From: Pseudomonas sp. StFLB209
GTDB lineage: Bacteria > Pseudomonadota > Gammaproteobacteria > Pseudomonadales > Pseudomonadaceae
Reading direction: 5' to 3'
DNA length: 64,000 nt
Assembly (NCBI RefSeq): GCF_000829415.1
Contig: NZ_AP014637.1
Span: 3,303,001 to 3,367,000, forward strand
Of the stretch, positions 16,225 to 25,844 are shown piece by piece. Position 1 is the stretch's first letter. Every line of letters begins with the position of its first letter. Below the pieces are notes generated by a model. That model did not search any database, had not been told where the DNA came from, and worked only from the letters and a program-made list of their open reading frames with translations. The position numbers and the translations under genes are program-made.

Positions 16225-17676
16225 TCAGACCAGCGGGTCGCCAACGTGCAGGATCTTCATGCCGTTGGTGCCACCGATGGTGTGGTAGCTGTCGCCCTTG
16301 GTCAGGATGACCCAGTCGCCTTGCTCGACCAGCCCGCGCTTGAGCAGCTCGTCTACCGCAGCCTGGCTGACCTGGCCTGGCGGCAGCGAAGCCGGATCGA
16401 ACGGGATGGTGTACACGCCGCGGAACATGGCCGCACGGGCCTGAGTATCGCGGTGCGGAGAGAAGGCGAAGATCGGTACCGACGAGCGAATCCGCGACAT
16501 GATCAGCGGGGTGTAGCCGCTTTCGGTCAGGGCGATGATCGCTTTTACGCCAGGGAAATGGTTGGCGGTGTACATCGCGGCCAGCGCGATGCTCTCGTCG
16601 CAACGGGTGAAGCTTTCGCCGATACGGTGCTTGGAGCTCTTGCCGGTTGGGTGACGTTCAGCACCCAGGCAGATACGTGCCATGGCCTGGACGGCTTCGA
16701 CCGGATAGGAGCCGGCGGCACTTTCTGCCGAGAGCATTACCGCGTCGGTGTAGTCGAGCACGGCGTTGGCCACGTCGGAGACTTCAGCGCGGGTCGGCAT
16801 CGGGCTGGTGATCATCGACTCCATCATTTGCGTGGCGACGATCACAGCCTTGTTGTGGGTGCGCGCATGGGCAATGATTTTCTTCTGCACGCCAACCAGC
16901 TCGGCGTCGCCGATTTCAACGCCCAGGTCGCCACGGGCAACCATGACTGCATCGCTGGCGCGAATCAGTGCATCGAGGGTTTCATCGTTGGCAACAGCTT
17001 CGGCGCGCTCGATCTTGGCCACCAGCCAGGCAGTGCCGCCGGCTTCATCGCGCAGCTGACGAGCGTATTCCATGTCTGAGGCGTCACGCGGGAACGACAC
17101 GGCCAGGTAGTCCAGGTCCATCTCGGCGGCCAGCTTGATGTCACGCTTGTCTTTGTCGGTCAGGGCCGGCGCAGTCAGGCCGCCACCGAGGCGGTTGATG
17201 CCTTTATGGTCCGAAAGCGGGCCGCCGACCTGTACGGTGCAGTGCAGATCAGTGGCGGTCTGGGTATCGACACGCATGACCACGCGGCCGTCGTCCAGCA
17301 GCAGTACGTCACCCACGCCACAGTCTTTGACCAGGTCCGGGTAGTCGATACCGACGATTTCCTGGTTACCATCGGTCAGCGGGTGAGCGGTGGAGAAAGT
17401 GAACTTGTCACCGACCTTGAGCTCGATACGCTTGTCGGTAAATTTGGCGATACGAATCTTCGGACCTTGCAGGTCGCCCAGCAGTGCGACGAAGCGGCCG
17501 TGTCTGGCAGCGATCTCGCGGATCAGCTTGGCGCGAGCCTTGTGCTCGTCCGGGGTGCCATGGGAGAAGTTGAGGCGGGCAACATCCAGACCCGAGAGGA
17601 TCAGTTGCTCGATGACTTCCGGCGAGTTACTCGCAGGGCCCAGTGTGGCGACGATTTTGGTACGGCGAACGGTCAT
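16225..17676 (-). CDS. pykA: Pyruvate kinase II
   Basis: Glycolytic/Entner-Doudoroff enzyme of 483 residues that makes pyruvate and ATP from phosphoenolpyruvate and ADP. Signatures are RRTKIVATLGPASNSPE at the N-terminus with the first catalytic Arg, LNFSHGTPDEH, the B-domain, and the active-site MVARGDLGVEIGDAELVGVQKKII. MMESMITSPMPTRAEVSDVANAVLDYTDAVMLSAESA carries the substrate and cation ligands. The ATG at 17676 has AAGGAG 7 nt upstream; a TTG two codons earlier overlaps that site. It shares a bidirectional terminator with the convergent gene at 15213. Confidence 0.95.
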   Translation of the reverse strand: MTVRRTKIVATLGPASNSPEVIEQLILSGLDVARLNFSHGTPDEHKARAKLIREIAARHGRFVALLGDLQGPKIRIAKFTDKRIELKVGDKFTFSTAHPLTDGNQEIVGIDYPDLVKDCGVGDVLLLDDGRVVMRVDTQTATDLHCTVQVGGPLSDHKGINRLGGGLTAPALTDKDKRDIKLAAEMDLDYLAVSFPRDASDMEYARQLRDEAGGTAWLVAKIERAEAVANDETLDALIRASDAVMVARGDLGVEIGDAELVGVQKKIIAHARTHNKAVIVATQMMESMITSPMPTRAEVSDVANAVLDYTDAVMLSAESAAGSYPVEAVQAMARICLGAERHPTGKSSKHRIGESFTRCDESIALAAMYTANHFPGVKAIIALTESGYTPLIMSRIRSSVPIFAFSPHRDTQARAAMFRGVYTIPFDPASLPPGQVSQAAVDELLKRGLVEQGDWVILTKGDSYHTIGGTNGMKILHVGDPLV

Positions 17677-17854
17677 GCACAAACTCCTTGATTGAAGCGC
17701 AGCGAGAGGCTACTCCTCTCTGGACCTGTAGTCATTGTTCCTTTGCACTACCTTGCTGTCATCAGACAGGGCAATCGTCTGACAGCTGGTTGATCAGGCG
17801 GGCTGAAGAAATTTGCATTGCCGCCGATATCAGGCACAGAACAGGAGATGACCC

Positions 17855-18229
17855 ATGCGTATCTTGATGATTATCGTGTTGCTGGCCGCCGTCAGTGGTT
17901 GTACCCGTTGGGCGATGAACTCCAACCTCAACAGTGCTTACCGCGCCTATGACCGTGGCGACTGCGACAGTGCGCTGTTGTCCTTGTCCAAGGTGGATCG
18001 ACAAAGCCGGGCGCGCCGTTATGTGCAGCCTGAGGTGTCGATGCTGCGTGGCCAGTGTCTGGAAAAACAAAAACTGTATGTCGATGCCGCGCAGACCTAT
18101 CTGTTCATCATCAACCAGTATCCGGGCAACGAATATGCGTTCCGTGCCAGGGCGCGGCTCGATACGCTGGCGCAACTGGGCCACTACCCGCAACGTGAGC
18201 CGGCGAAAACTTTTCCTGCTTCACGCTAG
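17855..18229 (+). CDS. Small TPR-like lipoprotein
   Basis: Lipoprotein of 124 residues. The signal peptide MRILMIIVLLAAVSGC ends in a lipobox with C16 as the acylated residue. The mature part has two helix pairs of tetratricopeptide type: the segment around AYRAYDRGDCDSALLSLSKV, and YVDAAQTYLFIINQYPGNEYAFRARARL. The second resembles the outer-membrane assembly repeats seen in BamD and CpoB. GGAG precedes the start at 9 nt. It probably acts as an envelope scaffold; partner unknown. Confidence 0.75.
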   Translation: MRILMIIVLLAAVSGCTRWAMNSNLNSAYRAYDRGDCDSALLSLSKVDRQSRARRYVQPEVSMLRGQCLEKQKLYVDAAQTYLFIINQYPGNEYAFRARARLDTLAQLGHYPQREPAKTFPASR

Positions 18230-18419
18230 TTACACCCGATTGGATGATTGGTACTGTAATCGGGTGGATCTAAATATAAATTGCGCTAGTCTGTGTGTTA
18301 ACGGAATGAAAGGGCTGAAAAGCCCTGCATCCAGGGATTTTCATGCAGCGGGCCGGGGCACTCGTGCAGCGTTTACAACGTCATCATGAATGCCACCCGT
18401 GGTCATTGAAGGGGCTGCC

Positions 18420-18779
18420 ATGCTTAAGGACAGAAGAATAGAACGGCACGAGCTGCAGTATTTTCTCCAGGTGTTCAATCGGTATACCGATCGACCCATG
18501 GGGTGTCTGGGCAACGTCTCCGAAGATGGATTGATGCTCATCAGCGATTTGCCGATGCTGGTGGGCGGGCGCTTCGACCTGCGTCTGAAAGTGCCGTCGG
18601 GCAACGACGGCTTTCGAATGGTCGATGTCAGTGCGACGTGCCAGTGGTGTCACGAGGACGTGACGCCGGGTTGTTATGACTCGGGGTTTCATATCCAGGA
18701 AGCGCCGCAGGAGTACTTCGATCTGATGCACAGCCTGCAGCATTATTTCAGCTTCTATCCTCTGGAAGCTTCAGCCTGA
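18420..18779 (+). CDS. PilZ-domain protein, probable c-di-GMP receptor
   Basis: Single-domain protein of 119 residues. The c-di-GMP-binding motif RxxxR is at R5-R9 (DRRIERH) and the second motif NxSxxG at 32-37 (NVSEDG); both are intact. The frame is open upstream to 18390, but AAGGGG lies 6 nt before the ATG at 18420. A short hairpin (AGGGCT/AGCCCT with a GAAA loop) is at 18311-18326 in the leader. The downstream six-gene membrane module is convergent with it. Binding of c-di-GMP is expected from the motifs; the output partner is unknown. Confidence 0.82.
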   Translation: MLKDRRIERHELQYFLQVFNRYTDRPMGCLGNVSEDGLMLISDLPMLVGGRFDLRLKVPSGNDGFRMVDVSATCQWCHEDVTPGCYDSGFHIQEAPQEYFDLMHSLQHYFSFYPLEASA

Positions 18780-18805
18780 TCGACAGCAGGCATGGGAGTG
18801 CGGCG

Positions 18806-20149
18806 TTATAGAACGCCGCCTTTCTTCAATCCCAGATAGCGGTTTATCAAATGCGCGCCGAGTTCTTCGGGGCGTACATCGATCACGGGTATCCCTAGCG
18901 CTTCGAGACGCTCGTGCAGGCTATTGCGAGAGTTGAGAAAGTCGACCGCACCACAGTAGGCCAGCGCCTGATCGTAGCGCTCGACCTGTTCTTCACGCAG
19001 GCGGTCCAGCACACTTTCGCGCAGGCTGGCGATCAGCACCCGGTGACGTTGGCCCAGTTGCCGTACGGCGCACAGCAGTTGTTCATCATCTTCATCGCGC
19101 AGGTTGGTGACCAGAATCACCAGGGCACGGCGTTTCTGCCTGCTCAATAGCTGCTGTACAGCGGCGTTGTAGTCAGCGGGGCGCCGGGTACTCTGCAGGT
19201 CGAACAGCGCGTTGAGCAACAGGTTCAACTGGCGCTGGCCCTTGCCGGGCGGCAGGTGGCGTTGCTGTTCGCCGGCAAAGGTCGACAGGCCGACTGCGTC
19301 GCCATGGCGCAGGGCGATGTGGCTGAGGAGCAGGCAGGCATTGAGGCCGTGATCGAAGTGCGCCAGCTCATCGTCCTGGCTGCGCATGCGCCGTCCGCAA
19401 TCGAGCATCAGCATGATCTGCTGATCGCGCTCGTCCTGATATTCGCGGGCTATCGGTGTGCGATGCCGGGCAGTGGCTTTCCAGTCGATCTGCCGCAGGC
19501 TGTCGCCTTCACGAAACTCCCGTAACTGATGAAATTCCTGGCCCAGGCCACGGCGTTGCAATTGACGCACACCGATCTGACTCAGCCAGTTTTCGATACC
19601 CTGCAGCGGTCCGTCATAGAGACGGGCAAAGTCGGGATAGACCTTGACGGGGTCAGGCAGGGCCAGGTAACGGCGGCTTTCCCAGAGCTGCAGCGGGCTG
19701 TGCAGGATCACCTCGCAGCGTTCGAAGTTGAAGCGCCCGCGTTGCAGTGGACGCAAGCGCCAGTTCAGGCGTGCCGTCTGCTGAGGGGGCAGGTTCAGGT
19801 TTTGTGGCAGGTGTTCAAATTCCAGCCCGTCCGGTACATGGTCGAAGATGCGCAGTTGCATGACTGTGCCGGCGTCGTGTTGCACCTCCAGTTGCGCGTC
19901 GCTCCAGCGCCCCAGCGCCAGGCTGGCGGGCATATGCCGCTGCAGCCGCGGGGAGGGCAGGCGCGCAACCCGTACGGCGTCGAGCAAGGCGATGCCAAGC
20001 AGCGCCAGCAAGGTCGCCCAGTAGAGGGTGATGGCGAGTTCGGGAACCCTGATCGCCAGCGCAGACAGTATGCCCGGCACCAGAGCCAGGCTTGCCAGCA
20101 GGGCAAGTGCGCCCAACAGGCGCAGCGCAGGTCGCAGTCGCTGGGTCAT
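18806..20149 (-). CDS. DUF58 domain protein, partner of the MoxR ATPase
   Basis: Protein of 447 residues, last gene of a six-gene leftward operon. Two membrane helices at about 8-50 precede the DUF58 region, with the signature SLRQIDWKATARHRTPIAREY. The latter part, beginning IMLMLDCGRRM, is a von Willebrand factor A-like fold with a partial metal site (DCGRRMRS). DUF58 proteins are the usual clients or partners of MoxR AAA+ chaperones. The start codon overlaps the MoxR stop by 4 bp. Confidence 0.85.
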   Translation of the reverse strand: MTQRLRPALRLLGALALLASLALVPGILSALAIRVPELAITLYWATLLALLGIALLDAVRVARLPSPRLQRHMPASLALGRWSDAQLEVQHDAGTVMQLRIFDHVPDGLEFEHLPQNLNLPPQQTARLNWRLRPLQRGRFNFERCEVILHSPLQLWESRRYLALPDPVKVYPDFARLYDGPLQGIENWLSQIGVRQLQRRGLGQEFHQLREFREGDSLRQIDWKATARHRTPIAREYQDERDQQIMLMLDCGRRMRSQDDELAHFDHGLNACLLLSHIALRHGDAVGLSTFAGEQQRHLPPGKGQRQLNLLLNALFDLQSTRRPADYNAAVQQLLSRQKRRALVILVTNLRDEDDEQLLCAVRQLGQRHRVLIASLRESVLDRLREEQVERYDQALAYCGAVDFLNSRNSLHERLEALGIPVIDVRPEELGAHLINRYLGLKKGGVL

Positions 20150-21183
20150 AGGCGCGGAGCCGGGACCTGATCGAATATCTGGCGCAGAACCTGATCCACC
20201 GACAGGCCTTCCATGTCCAGTTCCGGAGCCAGGCGTACCCGGTGGCGCAGCACTGCCATGGCGCAGCTCTTGATGTCATCGGGGGTCACGAACTCACCGC
20301 CGCGCAGCAAGGCTCTGGCGCGTCCACCGCGTACCAGTGCGATGGAAGCACGGGGGCCGGCGCCCAGCGTCAGGCCTGCCCAGTTACGGGTTGCCCGGGC
20401 CAGCCGAACGGCGTATTCGAGCACTTGCTCATCGACTGGCAGTTCGCTGGCAACCTGTTGCAGCGTCTGCACTTCGTGGGGTTGCATCACCACCAGCAGA
20501 GGTTGTACGTCGAGCATGTCGGCGCGGCTTGAGCGGGTCACCTGGCGAACCATCTCGACCTCTTCATGGGCCTGTGGGTAGTCCATGTGCAGCTTGAGCA
20601 TGAAGCGATCCAGCTCGGCTTCCGGCAACGGGTAGGTGCCTTCCTGTTCGATCGGATTCTGGGTGGCCAGTACCATGAAGGGCTGCGGGATAGGCAGGGT
20701 CTTGCCTTCCAGGGTGACTTGCCCCTCCTGCATGGCCTCAAGCAGCGCCGCCTGGGTCTTGGCCGGTGCACGGTTGATTTCGTCGGCCAGCAGCATATGG
20801 GTGAACAGCGGACCCTTGCGCAGTTTGAATTGTTCGCTCTGCAGGTCGTACACCGCGTGCCCGGTGACGTCACTGGGCATCAGATCCGGGGTGAACTGGA
20901 TCCGGGCGAACTCGCCGCCAAGACAGCGCGCCAGCGCCCGTACCAGCAGGGTCTTGCCCAGTCCGGGAACGCCCTCGATCAGTACGTGGCCGCCACCGAT
21001 CAGGGCGGTGAGTACGTCGTCGATCATGCTGTTCTGGCCAATCAGGGCTTTTTGCAGTTCACGACGCAAGGTCTGCGCCCGCTGGCTCGCCTGTTGGCGT
21101 TCAGCCGCTTGGGAAGAGGCCTGCAGCGGTGGCTTGTCAAGGTTTTCAACGGGATCAGACGGTGCGCTGTTGGACTCGCTCAT
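20146..21183 (-). CDS. MoxR-family AAA+ ATPase
   Basis: Cytoplasmic ATPase of 345 residues, chaperone-like in this family. Walker A is GVPGLGKT at 71-78. A Walker B-type segment (LLADEINRAPAKTQAALLEAMQE) and the sensor TQNPIEQEGTYPLPEAELDRFM are complete. The N-terminal 35 residues are low complexity. The frame is open to 21492, but the ATG at 21183 fits the operon and overlaps the DUF4350 stop as ATGA. MoxR proteins help assemble metalloenzymes or envelope complexes; here the neighbours suggest membrane complexes. Confidence 0.9.
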   Translation of the reverse strand: MSESNSAPSDPVENLDKPPLQASSQAAERQQASQRAQTLRRELQKALIGQNSMIDDVLTALIGGGHVLIEGVPGLGKTLLVRALARCLGGEFARIQFTPDLMPSDVTGHAVYDLQSEQFKLRKGPLFTHMLLADEINRAPAKTQAALLEAMQEGQVTLEGKTLPIPQPFMVLATQNPIEQEGTYPLPEAELDRFMLKLHMDYPQAHEEVEMVRQVTRSSRADMLDVQPLLVVMQPHEVQTLQQVASELPVDEQVLEYAVRLARATRNWAGLTLGAGPRASIALVRGGRARALLRGGEFVTPDDIKSCAMAVLRHRVRLAPELDMEGLSVDQVLRQIFDQVPAPRL

Positions 21184-22382
21184 AGGGCATTCCTGAGAGT
21201 TTGCAGATGGGCTACCTGACGGGTGAAGTCGGCGCTGGACAGGCGTTGCGCCGGACGCGGGCGCATCGCCAGGCTTATGGCACTGGTTGACTGGCGGCTG
21301 AGCCTGGCGAGAACCTGCCACTGTTCGGTGACAACCAGCGTCTCGAAGCCGGGGTGACGTTGACGGGCACGACGCAGGATGTCTTGTTGCAGGTTTTTCA
21401 GCAGCGCCTGTTGCCCGCGATGCCTCAGCAGGAAGTCGGCGCTGGCACGCAGGTGTTCGACCAGTTGCCGACGACCGGCAGGTGCCGGCCATTGCAGCGG
21501 CCCCTCACGCATTGCCACCCGCCATACGGCGAGCGCCAGCAGCAAGGCCAGGGTCACTATCGCCAGTGGAAAGTGACGCAGCAGCAAGCTCAGCAACGTA
21601 TCGTGCCGGGCCTGGGCGATCAGCGTCACGCTGCTGTCCTGGGTCAGGTACCAGAGTAGCCAGGCGTTGTCGTATTCACCGATGCTGTGGTTGGTCCACA
21701 ATTGTGAATCGGTAAGTACTGTGACCAGGCCGGCGCCATGCTCCAGTTGCAGCATGTGGGTGGCATTGGCACTGTTGGCCCAGTAGGCGGCCAGGTCTTG
21801 CGGGTCTTCCAGATGATAGGCCGGGTCGAAGCTCATGTAGGCCGGGGCATCTTCGTTTTCAAGATACAGCCGGGTCAGGTGTGGCCAGGGCGTCTTGGCC
21901 GGTGTGGGGCGCGCCATCGGAACGGCCGGTGCGCTGCCTGAATCCTCCGCTTGTGTCTTGGGCAGGTCGCGGGTCAATGACTGGCGAATCTGCAGACGGT
22001 CAAGCAGCAGGTCGCCGCTGCGTTGTTGCTGCTCGTCCCACAGTTGTTCGGCGACCACTACCAGATGACCACCTGCATCGGCCCAGGCCAGCAACGGGTC
22101 GACCTGCTCGGGCGTCATGCGCGAGCGATCATCGAGAATCAGCAGGGTCTGGCGCTGCGTTGTGGGTTCGGGCAGCTCGGTCCAGGTATCGGCTGAGCGA
22201 ACCGTTATCGAGCGCTGGAGCAAGAACTGTTCGGCTGCCAGATAGGGGTTGGTCCTGGCTTCTGGCGACGGGCCGCGATCGATGGTTTCCTCGTAAGGTT
22301 CCAGCTGCCTGATGAACAGTACGATCACCACTGCCAGCACAACCGAGACCAGCAAGCCCGGCAGTAGATAGCCGCGCTTCAT
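21180..22382 (-). CDS. DUF4350 membrane protein
   Basis: Protein of 400 residues with an N-terminal membrane helix (about 6-24) and a second one near 270-290 (FPLAIVTLALLLALAVWRV). Between them is a periplasmic domain of the class 1 glutamine amidotransferase-like type usual in DUF4350 (LLILDDRSRMTPEQVDPLLAWADAGGHLVVVAE). The C-terminal part is cytoplasmic. Its function is unknown; it is almost always found with MoxR and DUF58. Start and stop codons overlap those of both neighbours by 4 bp. Confidence 0.85.
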   Translation of the reverse strand: MKRGYLLPGLLVSVVLAVVIVLFIRQLEPYEETIDRGPSPEARTNPYLAAEQFLLQRSITVRSADTWTELPEPTTQRQTLLILDDRSRMTPEQVDPLLAWADAGGHLVVVAEQLWDEQQQRSGDLLLDRLQIRQSLTRDLPKTQAEDSGSAPAVPMARPTPAKTPWPHLTRLYLENEDAPAYMSFDPAYHLEDPQDLAAYWANSANATHMLQLEHGAGLVTVLTDSQLWTNHSIGEYDNAWLLWYLTQDSSVTLIAQARHDTLLSLLLRHFPLAIVTLALLLALAVWRVAMREGPLQWPAPAGRRQLVEHLRASADFLLRHRGQQALLKNLQQDILRRARQRHPGFETLVVTEQWQVLARLSRQSTSAISLAMRPRPAQRLSSADFTRQVAHLQTLRNAL

Positions 22383-23929
22383 GGGCGTGCTCCGGTCTCG
22401 AACAGGCTGCGCCAGCGTTCACAAAGCTCGGGCAGTACATGCGCGGCGGGTAGCCGATGACCATAGGCAAGATTCTGCCAGTGCCCGGTCAGCTCATGGC
22501 TGAAGTCGCTCAGGGCCGGTTTGTTGAGGCTGGCGATGCGCTGCAGCGCCTGTTGTTCGGTATCGGCGCTTTTCAATGGCAGTTGGTAATCAGTGATCAA
22601 ACGACTGAGCAAGGCCCGGTAAAGCAGGCTCAGAGCCTCACGAGGTTGGTCTGGCCAGAGCGCCAGGACAGTGCCTGCGATGTCGTCGGGTAAACTCTGG
22701 GCGCTGACTTGCAGACCGAATAACTGCGCCGGGGGATGGGCAGTGACTGGTTTGTCTCTGCCGGGTGAGGCGATGAACAACCGCAGCCACTGACGGTAGC
22801 GCCAGATCACCAGGCCCAGCAGGCCGATGGCCAGGCTCCACAGCAGGATCTCGAACAGATGGGCGAGTACGTTGGCGCCTTTGAGCAGGTGGTTTAGCCA
22901 GTCGAACCATGTTGATGGTGCTTGTCCCGCGGTGGGCGGTTGTTCCTGCGCCTCTGGAAGCCGCCAGCCGGTTACGGTTTCTGGGTTCTTGAAGGGCGGC
23001 TTCTCCAGCAGGTCAGTGATCGCCGCATGTGATTGCTGGCTGTTAAGCGGCTGGTGCGTCAGGCGCGTGCTCTGGGGCGAGGGCTGTACGGATTCCGGGG
23101 CAGGCGAGGCGTAGGCCCAACCGCTGTGCGGTAGCGCGCCCAGCAGCAATAATGCGCCGACCACCAGAGTTGCAGCGCTACCGGCCAGACGCTGGCGCAG
23201 GCGTTTGAACACCAGTTCGATATCCCAGGCTTCCAGCCGGGTACGGCGGTTGAGGTAGAGCATGAAACCACAAGACACGTAGACCGGCCCCCAGGCCATC
23301 AGGGCCACTGCGTACAAGAGGTTGAACAAATGATCGACCCACAGTAGCTGGTCATCGCTGCCCAATATCAGTAGCCAGCTCCAGTCGACATCCATCTGCC
23401 GAGGCATGAAGACATAGACCAGCATGATTGCTGCGGTGTACAGGACCAGCTCCAGGTGCGCGCCTGCCAGGGTCAGGCAACGCGCGGCACGGGTGTCTGC
23501 CTGACACAGCACCGCCAGACGCAGGCGACGTGCTTGGCCGCTCAGCCCTTCGAGTTGCTGGACCGGCAAGGTGAAACTGCGCAGCAGGCTCAGGCGGCGC
23601 CAGAGCAGGCTTGGCAGCAGCTCGCGCTTGAGCAGACCGGGCCAGGCCTTGAGTGCTTGCTTGAGGGTCGGCGTTGCGCCAAACAGGGCGCGTGACAGGA
23701 TCCATAGTGGCAGTCGTTCGTAAAGCGGCTTGAACCACCAGAACAGCGCGATGACCACGCTGGGGTAATCCCATAGCACAAGGCTCAATACGCCAAGAAT
23801 CGGCAGGGTGACCAATGCCCAGGACAGCATCAGCAGGCTCCGATGCCGGCCGGCCAGCAGGACACCCAGATCAAGGGCTTCCCAGGCCGGGCGCGGGCGG
23901 ATGGCGATACTGGCGTCAGTCAGGCGCAT
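22379..23929 (-). CDS. DUF4129 membrane protein
   Basis: Protein of 516 residues with several membrane segments: about 35-70, 165-185, 205-230, 260-275 and 365-390. The C-terminal cytoplasmic DUF4129 region contains EALSLLYRALLSRLITDYQLPLKSADTEQQALQRI. The ATG at 23929 is preferred to one six codons upstream. It overlaps the SpoIIM gene by 14 bp. DUF4129 often sits beside transglutaminase or MoxR genes in envelope modules. Confidence 0.8.
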   Translation of the reverse strand: MRLTDASIAIRPRPAWEALDLGVLLAGRHRSLLMLSWALVTLPILGVLSLVLWDYPSVVIALFWWFKPLYERLPLWILSRALFGATPTLKQALKAWPGLLKRELLPSLLWRRLSLLRSFTLPVQQLEGLSGQARRLRLAVLCQADTRAARCLTLAGAHLELVLYTAAIMLVYVFMPRQMDVDWSWLLILGSDDQLLWVDHLFNLLYAVALMAWGPVYVSCGFMLYLNRRTRLEAWDIELVFKRLRQRLAGSAATLVVGALLLLGALPHSGWAYASPAPESVQPSPQSTRLTHQPLNSQQSHAAITDLLEKPPFKNPETVTGWRLPEAQEQPPTAGQAPSTWFDWLNHLLKGANVLAHLFEILLWSLAIGLLGLVIWRYRQWLRLFIASPGRDKPVTAHPPAQLFGLQVSAQSLPDDIAGTVLALWPDQPREALSLLYRALLSRLITDYQLPLKSADTEQQALQRIASLNKPALSDFSHELTGHWQNLAYGHRLPAAHVLPELCERWRSLFETGARP

Positions 23930-24896
23930 GGGCGTTTTTTCCGGCAAGTAGCAGCCAGGCGGCCACCAGGCTCCACAGGATCCCGCCCGCCAGGTACTTG
24001 ATCCATGGCGCAGGCCAGGTCATCGATGACCAGTAGGCTTCGATGAAGGCCGCGATCAGCAGCATGAACATGACCCCGCCCATCATTTGCACGCTTTGCC
24101 GGGCTGCGTTACGCAATGCCAGGGCGCGGGTCATGCGTCCCGGTGCCAGCAGCGCCCAGCCGAGTTTGAGGCCTGCTGCGCCAGCGATGACAATGGCGGT
24201 CAGTTCGAAGGCGCCATGGCCCGCGACGAATGGCCAGAAGGTCTGACCGTAGCCGATCTGGGTCAGGTGACCGGCCACTGCGCCGATCAGCAAACCGTTA
24301 TAGACCAGGAAGAACAGGCTGCCCAGGCCGAGCAGCAAGCCGCTGGCGTAGGTCTGAAACGCGATGCCGATGTTGTTCATGATGTAGTAACCGAACATCA
24401 CCCAGTCCTCGCCGGAGCCGCGTTCTGCCGGCACGCCGATGCGCCTTGAGCCCGGGTCGTACATGCCCTGCATCTGGTGCACCTGCTCCGGAGCGAGCAC
24501 GCTGTAGACCATTGCAGGAACGGCATGCACGAGCAGGCCCATGCCCAGCAGGCAGGCGAAAAACAGCAGGGCCGAGACCGCCACAAACCGCCACTCGGCC
24601 CTGACCCTGCGGGGGAAACCTGCCAGTACGAAGGTCAGCATCGTCATCAACTGATTGCTGCGATGCCGGTACAGCTGCTGATGGCCACGCAATGCCAATT
24701 GCTGCAGCGAGTCGACCAGATAACTGCTGTAGCCACGCTCTCTGGCCAATGCGAGATGCTGGCAGATGCGTCGGTAATCCAGGCTGAAGGTCTCGCTGGC
24801 CGTGATGGTGCGAGCGTTTTTTTCGAGCAGGGTCAGACGCGTGGCGAAACGCTGCCAGTCGGCCTGATGAAGGTTTTCAAACAGGCTTTGTTTCAT
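23916..24896 (-). CDS. SpoIIM-family integral membrane protein
   Basis: Protein of 326 residues with a cytoplasmic helical N-terminus of about 110 residues and five or six membrane helices. The family signature region is the YYIMNNIGIAFQTYASGLLLG stretch followed by GHGAFELTAIVIAGAAGLKLG. It is homologous to stage II sporulation protein M, but this organism does not sporulate, so the name only marks the fold. Its start overlaps the RDD stop by 4 bp. The fold may help remodel membrane or peptidoglycan, as its Bacillus namesake does; this is inference. Confidence 0.85.
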   Translation of the reverse strand: MKQSLFENLHQADWQRFATRLTLLEKNARTITASETFSLDYRRICQHLALARERGYSSYLVDSLQQLALRGHQQLYRHRSNQLMTMLTFVLAGFPRRVRAEWRFVAVSALLFFACLLGMGLLVHAVPAMVYSVLAPEQVHQMQGMYDPGSRRIGVPAERGSGEDWVMFGYYIMNNIGIAFQTYASGLLLGLGSLFFLVYNGLLIGAVAGHLTQIGYGQTFWPFVAGHGAFELTAIVIAGAAGLKLGWALLAPGRMTRALALRNAARQSVQMMGGVMFMLLIAAFIEAYWSSMTWPAPWIKYLAGGILWSLVAAWLLLAGKNAHAPD

Positions 24897-25603
24897 GGCG
24901 CCCCCAGCAGGCCACGGGCTATGCCGTTGATCCGGCTCGCCGCCTGCCCGGGCGCAACTTGCAGCGGCTCGGCCAGCAAGCCGGCCAGCTCTCGGGTTCG
25001 CGAGTCCGACAGCTCGCCCTGGCGCTCGGCAAAATCGAGGATGGCACGTTGTTCGGCCAGTTGCAGAGCGAACGGTGCAATAGCAGGCGGTGCATCGGGC
25101 AGCACCGGAGGTTGGCGCAGTGGTTCGTTATAGACCACCAGTGTGGCTGCTGCCAGGTCGCCCAAGCGTTTGAAGTGCGGGTGATTGAGGCATGCGAGGG
25201 CGCCTGCGGCATACCCGAAAGGCAGCATGTCGACCATGCGCAACAGATTACGGATCAGCGATGAGGTCCAGCCGACCGGTGTGCCATCGTCGTGAATGAC
25301 TCGCAAGGCCATCATTTGCTTGCCCGGGGTGCGACCCTGATTGAGCACTTCGAACAACACCGGATACCACCAGTTGATCAGGAACAAGCCAATGGCCGAC
25401 AGTCCCATGCCCAAATCACCGAACAGACTCAGGGCACCATAGCCGGTCAGTAGCAGCAGACCACGCAGCAACAGGTCGATGCTGAACGCCAGGGCACGCA
25501 CTGTCAGGCCTGCCGGACGTAACAGCAAATCGATGCCTTCTGGCGTTTCAATCCCGAGCCGGGTGTCCAGAGGTGCTGCCTGCCTTGGCGAAACTGGAAA
25601 CAT
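24893..25603 (-). CDS. RDD-family membrane protein
   Basis: First gene of the six-gene module, 236 residues. The RDD domain has GLTVRALAFSIDLLLRGLLLL as its first helix (with Arg and Asp in the family positions), then NWWYPVLFEVLNQGRTPGKQMMALRVI and LIRNLLRMVDMLPFGYAAG. The C-terminal 80 residues are soluble. RDD proteins have been linked to ion transport and membrane protein control, with no common function. No terminator separates it from the five genes downstream, all of which overlap. Confidence 0.85.
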   Translation of the reverse strand: MFPVSPRQAAPLDTRLGIETPEGIDLLLRPAGLTVRALAFSIDLLLRGLLLLTGYGALSLFGDLGMGLSAIGLFLINWWYPVLFEVLNQGRTPGKQMMALRVIHDDGTPVGWTSSLIRNLLRMVDMLPFGYAAGALACLNHPHFKRLGDLAAATLVVYNEPLRQPPVLPDAPPAIAPFALQLAEQRAILDFAERQGELSDSRTRELAGLLAEPLQVAPGQAASRINGIARGLLGAP

Positions 25604-25844
25604 GATGTGCGGTACTTGAGAGTAAAAGGAGAGGGGGGATTATGCTGCTGCCTTGCAAGGGGGTGTCTAAAAAACTGGGCGATTCCCGCATGCAGTGAAC
25701 CTATCCTGACTGGCTTATCGAGGCAATGGGAATACGTCGATAGACAATGCAGGATATGTCCGTGTTCATTGTTGAATTTGGCAAATTAGCCATTTACGTG
25801 TTGATAGCCCTACACTTTATCGGTCTACCGTTCAGGAATAACCC

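Noticed and set aside
16129..17079. 316-codon plus-strand frame
   Set aside because: Antisense to pykA and crosses a strong terminator.
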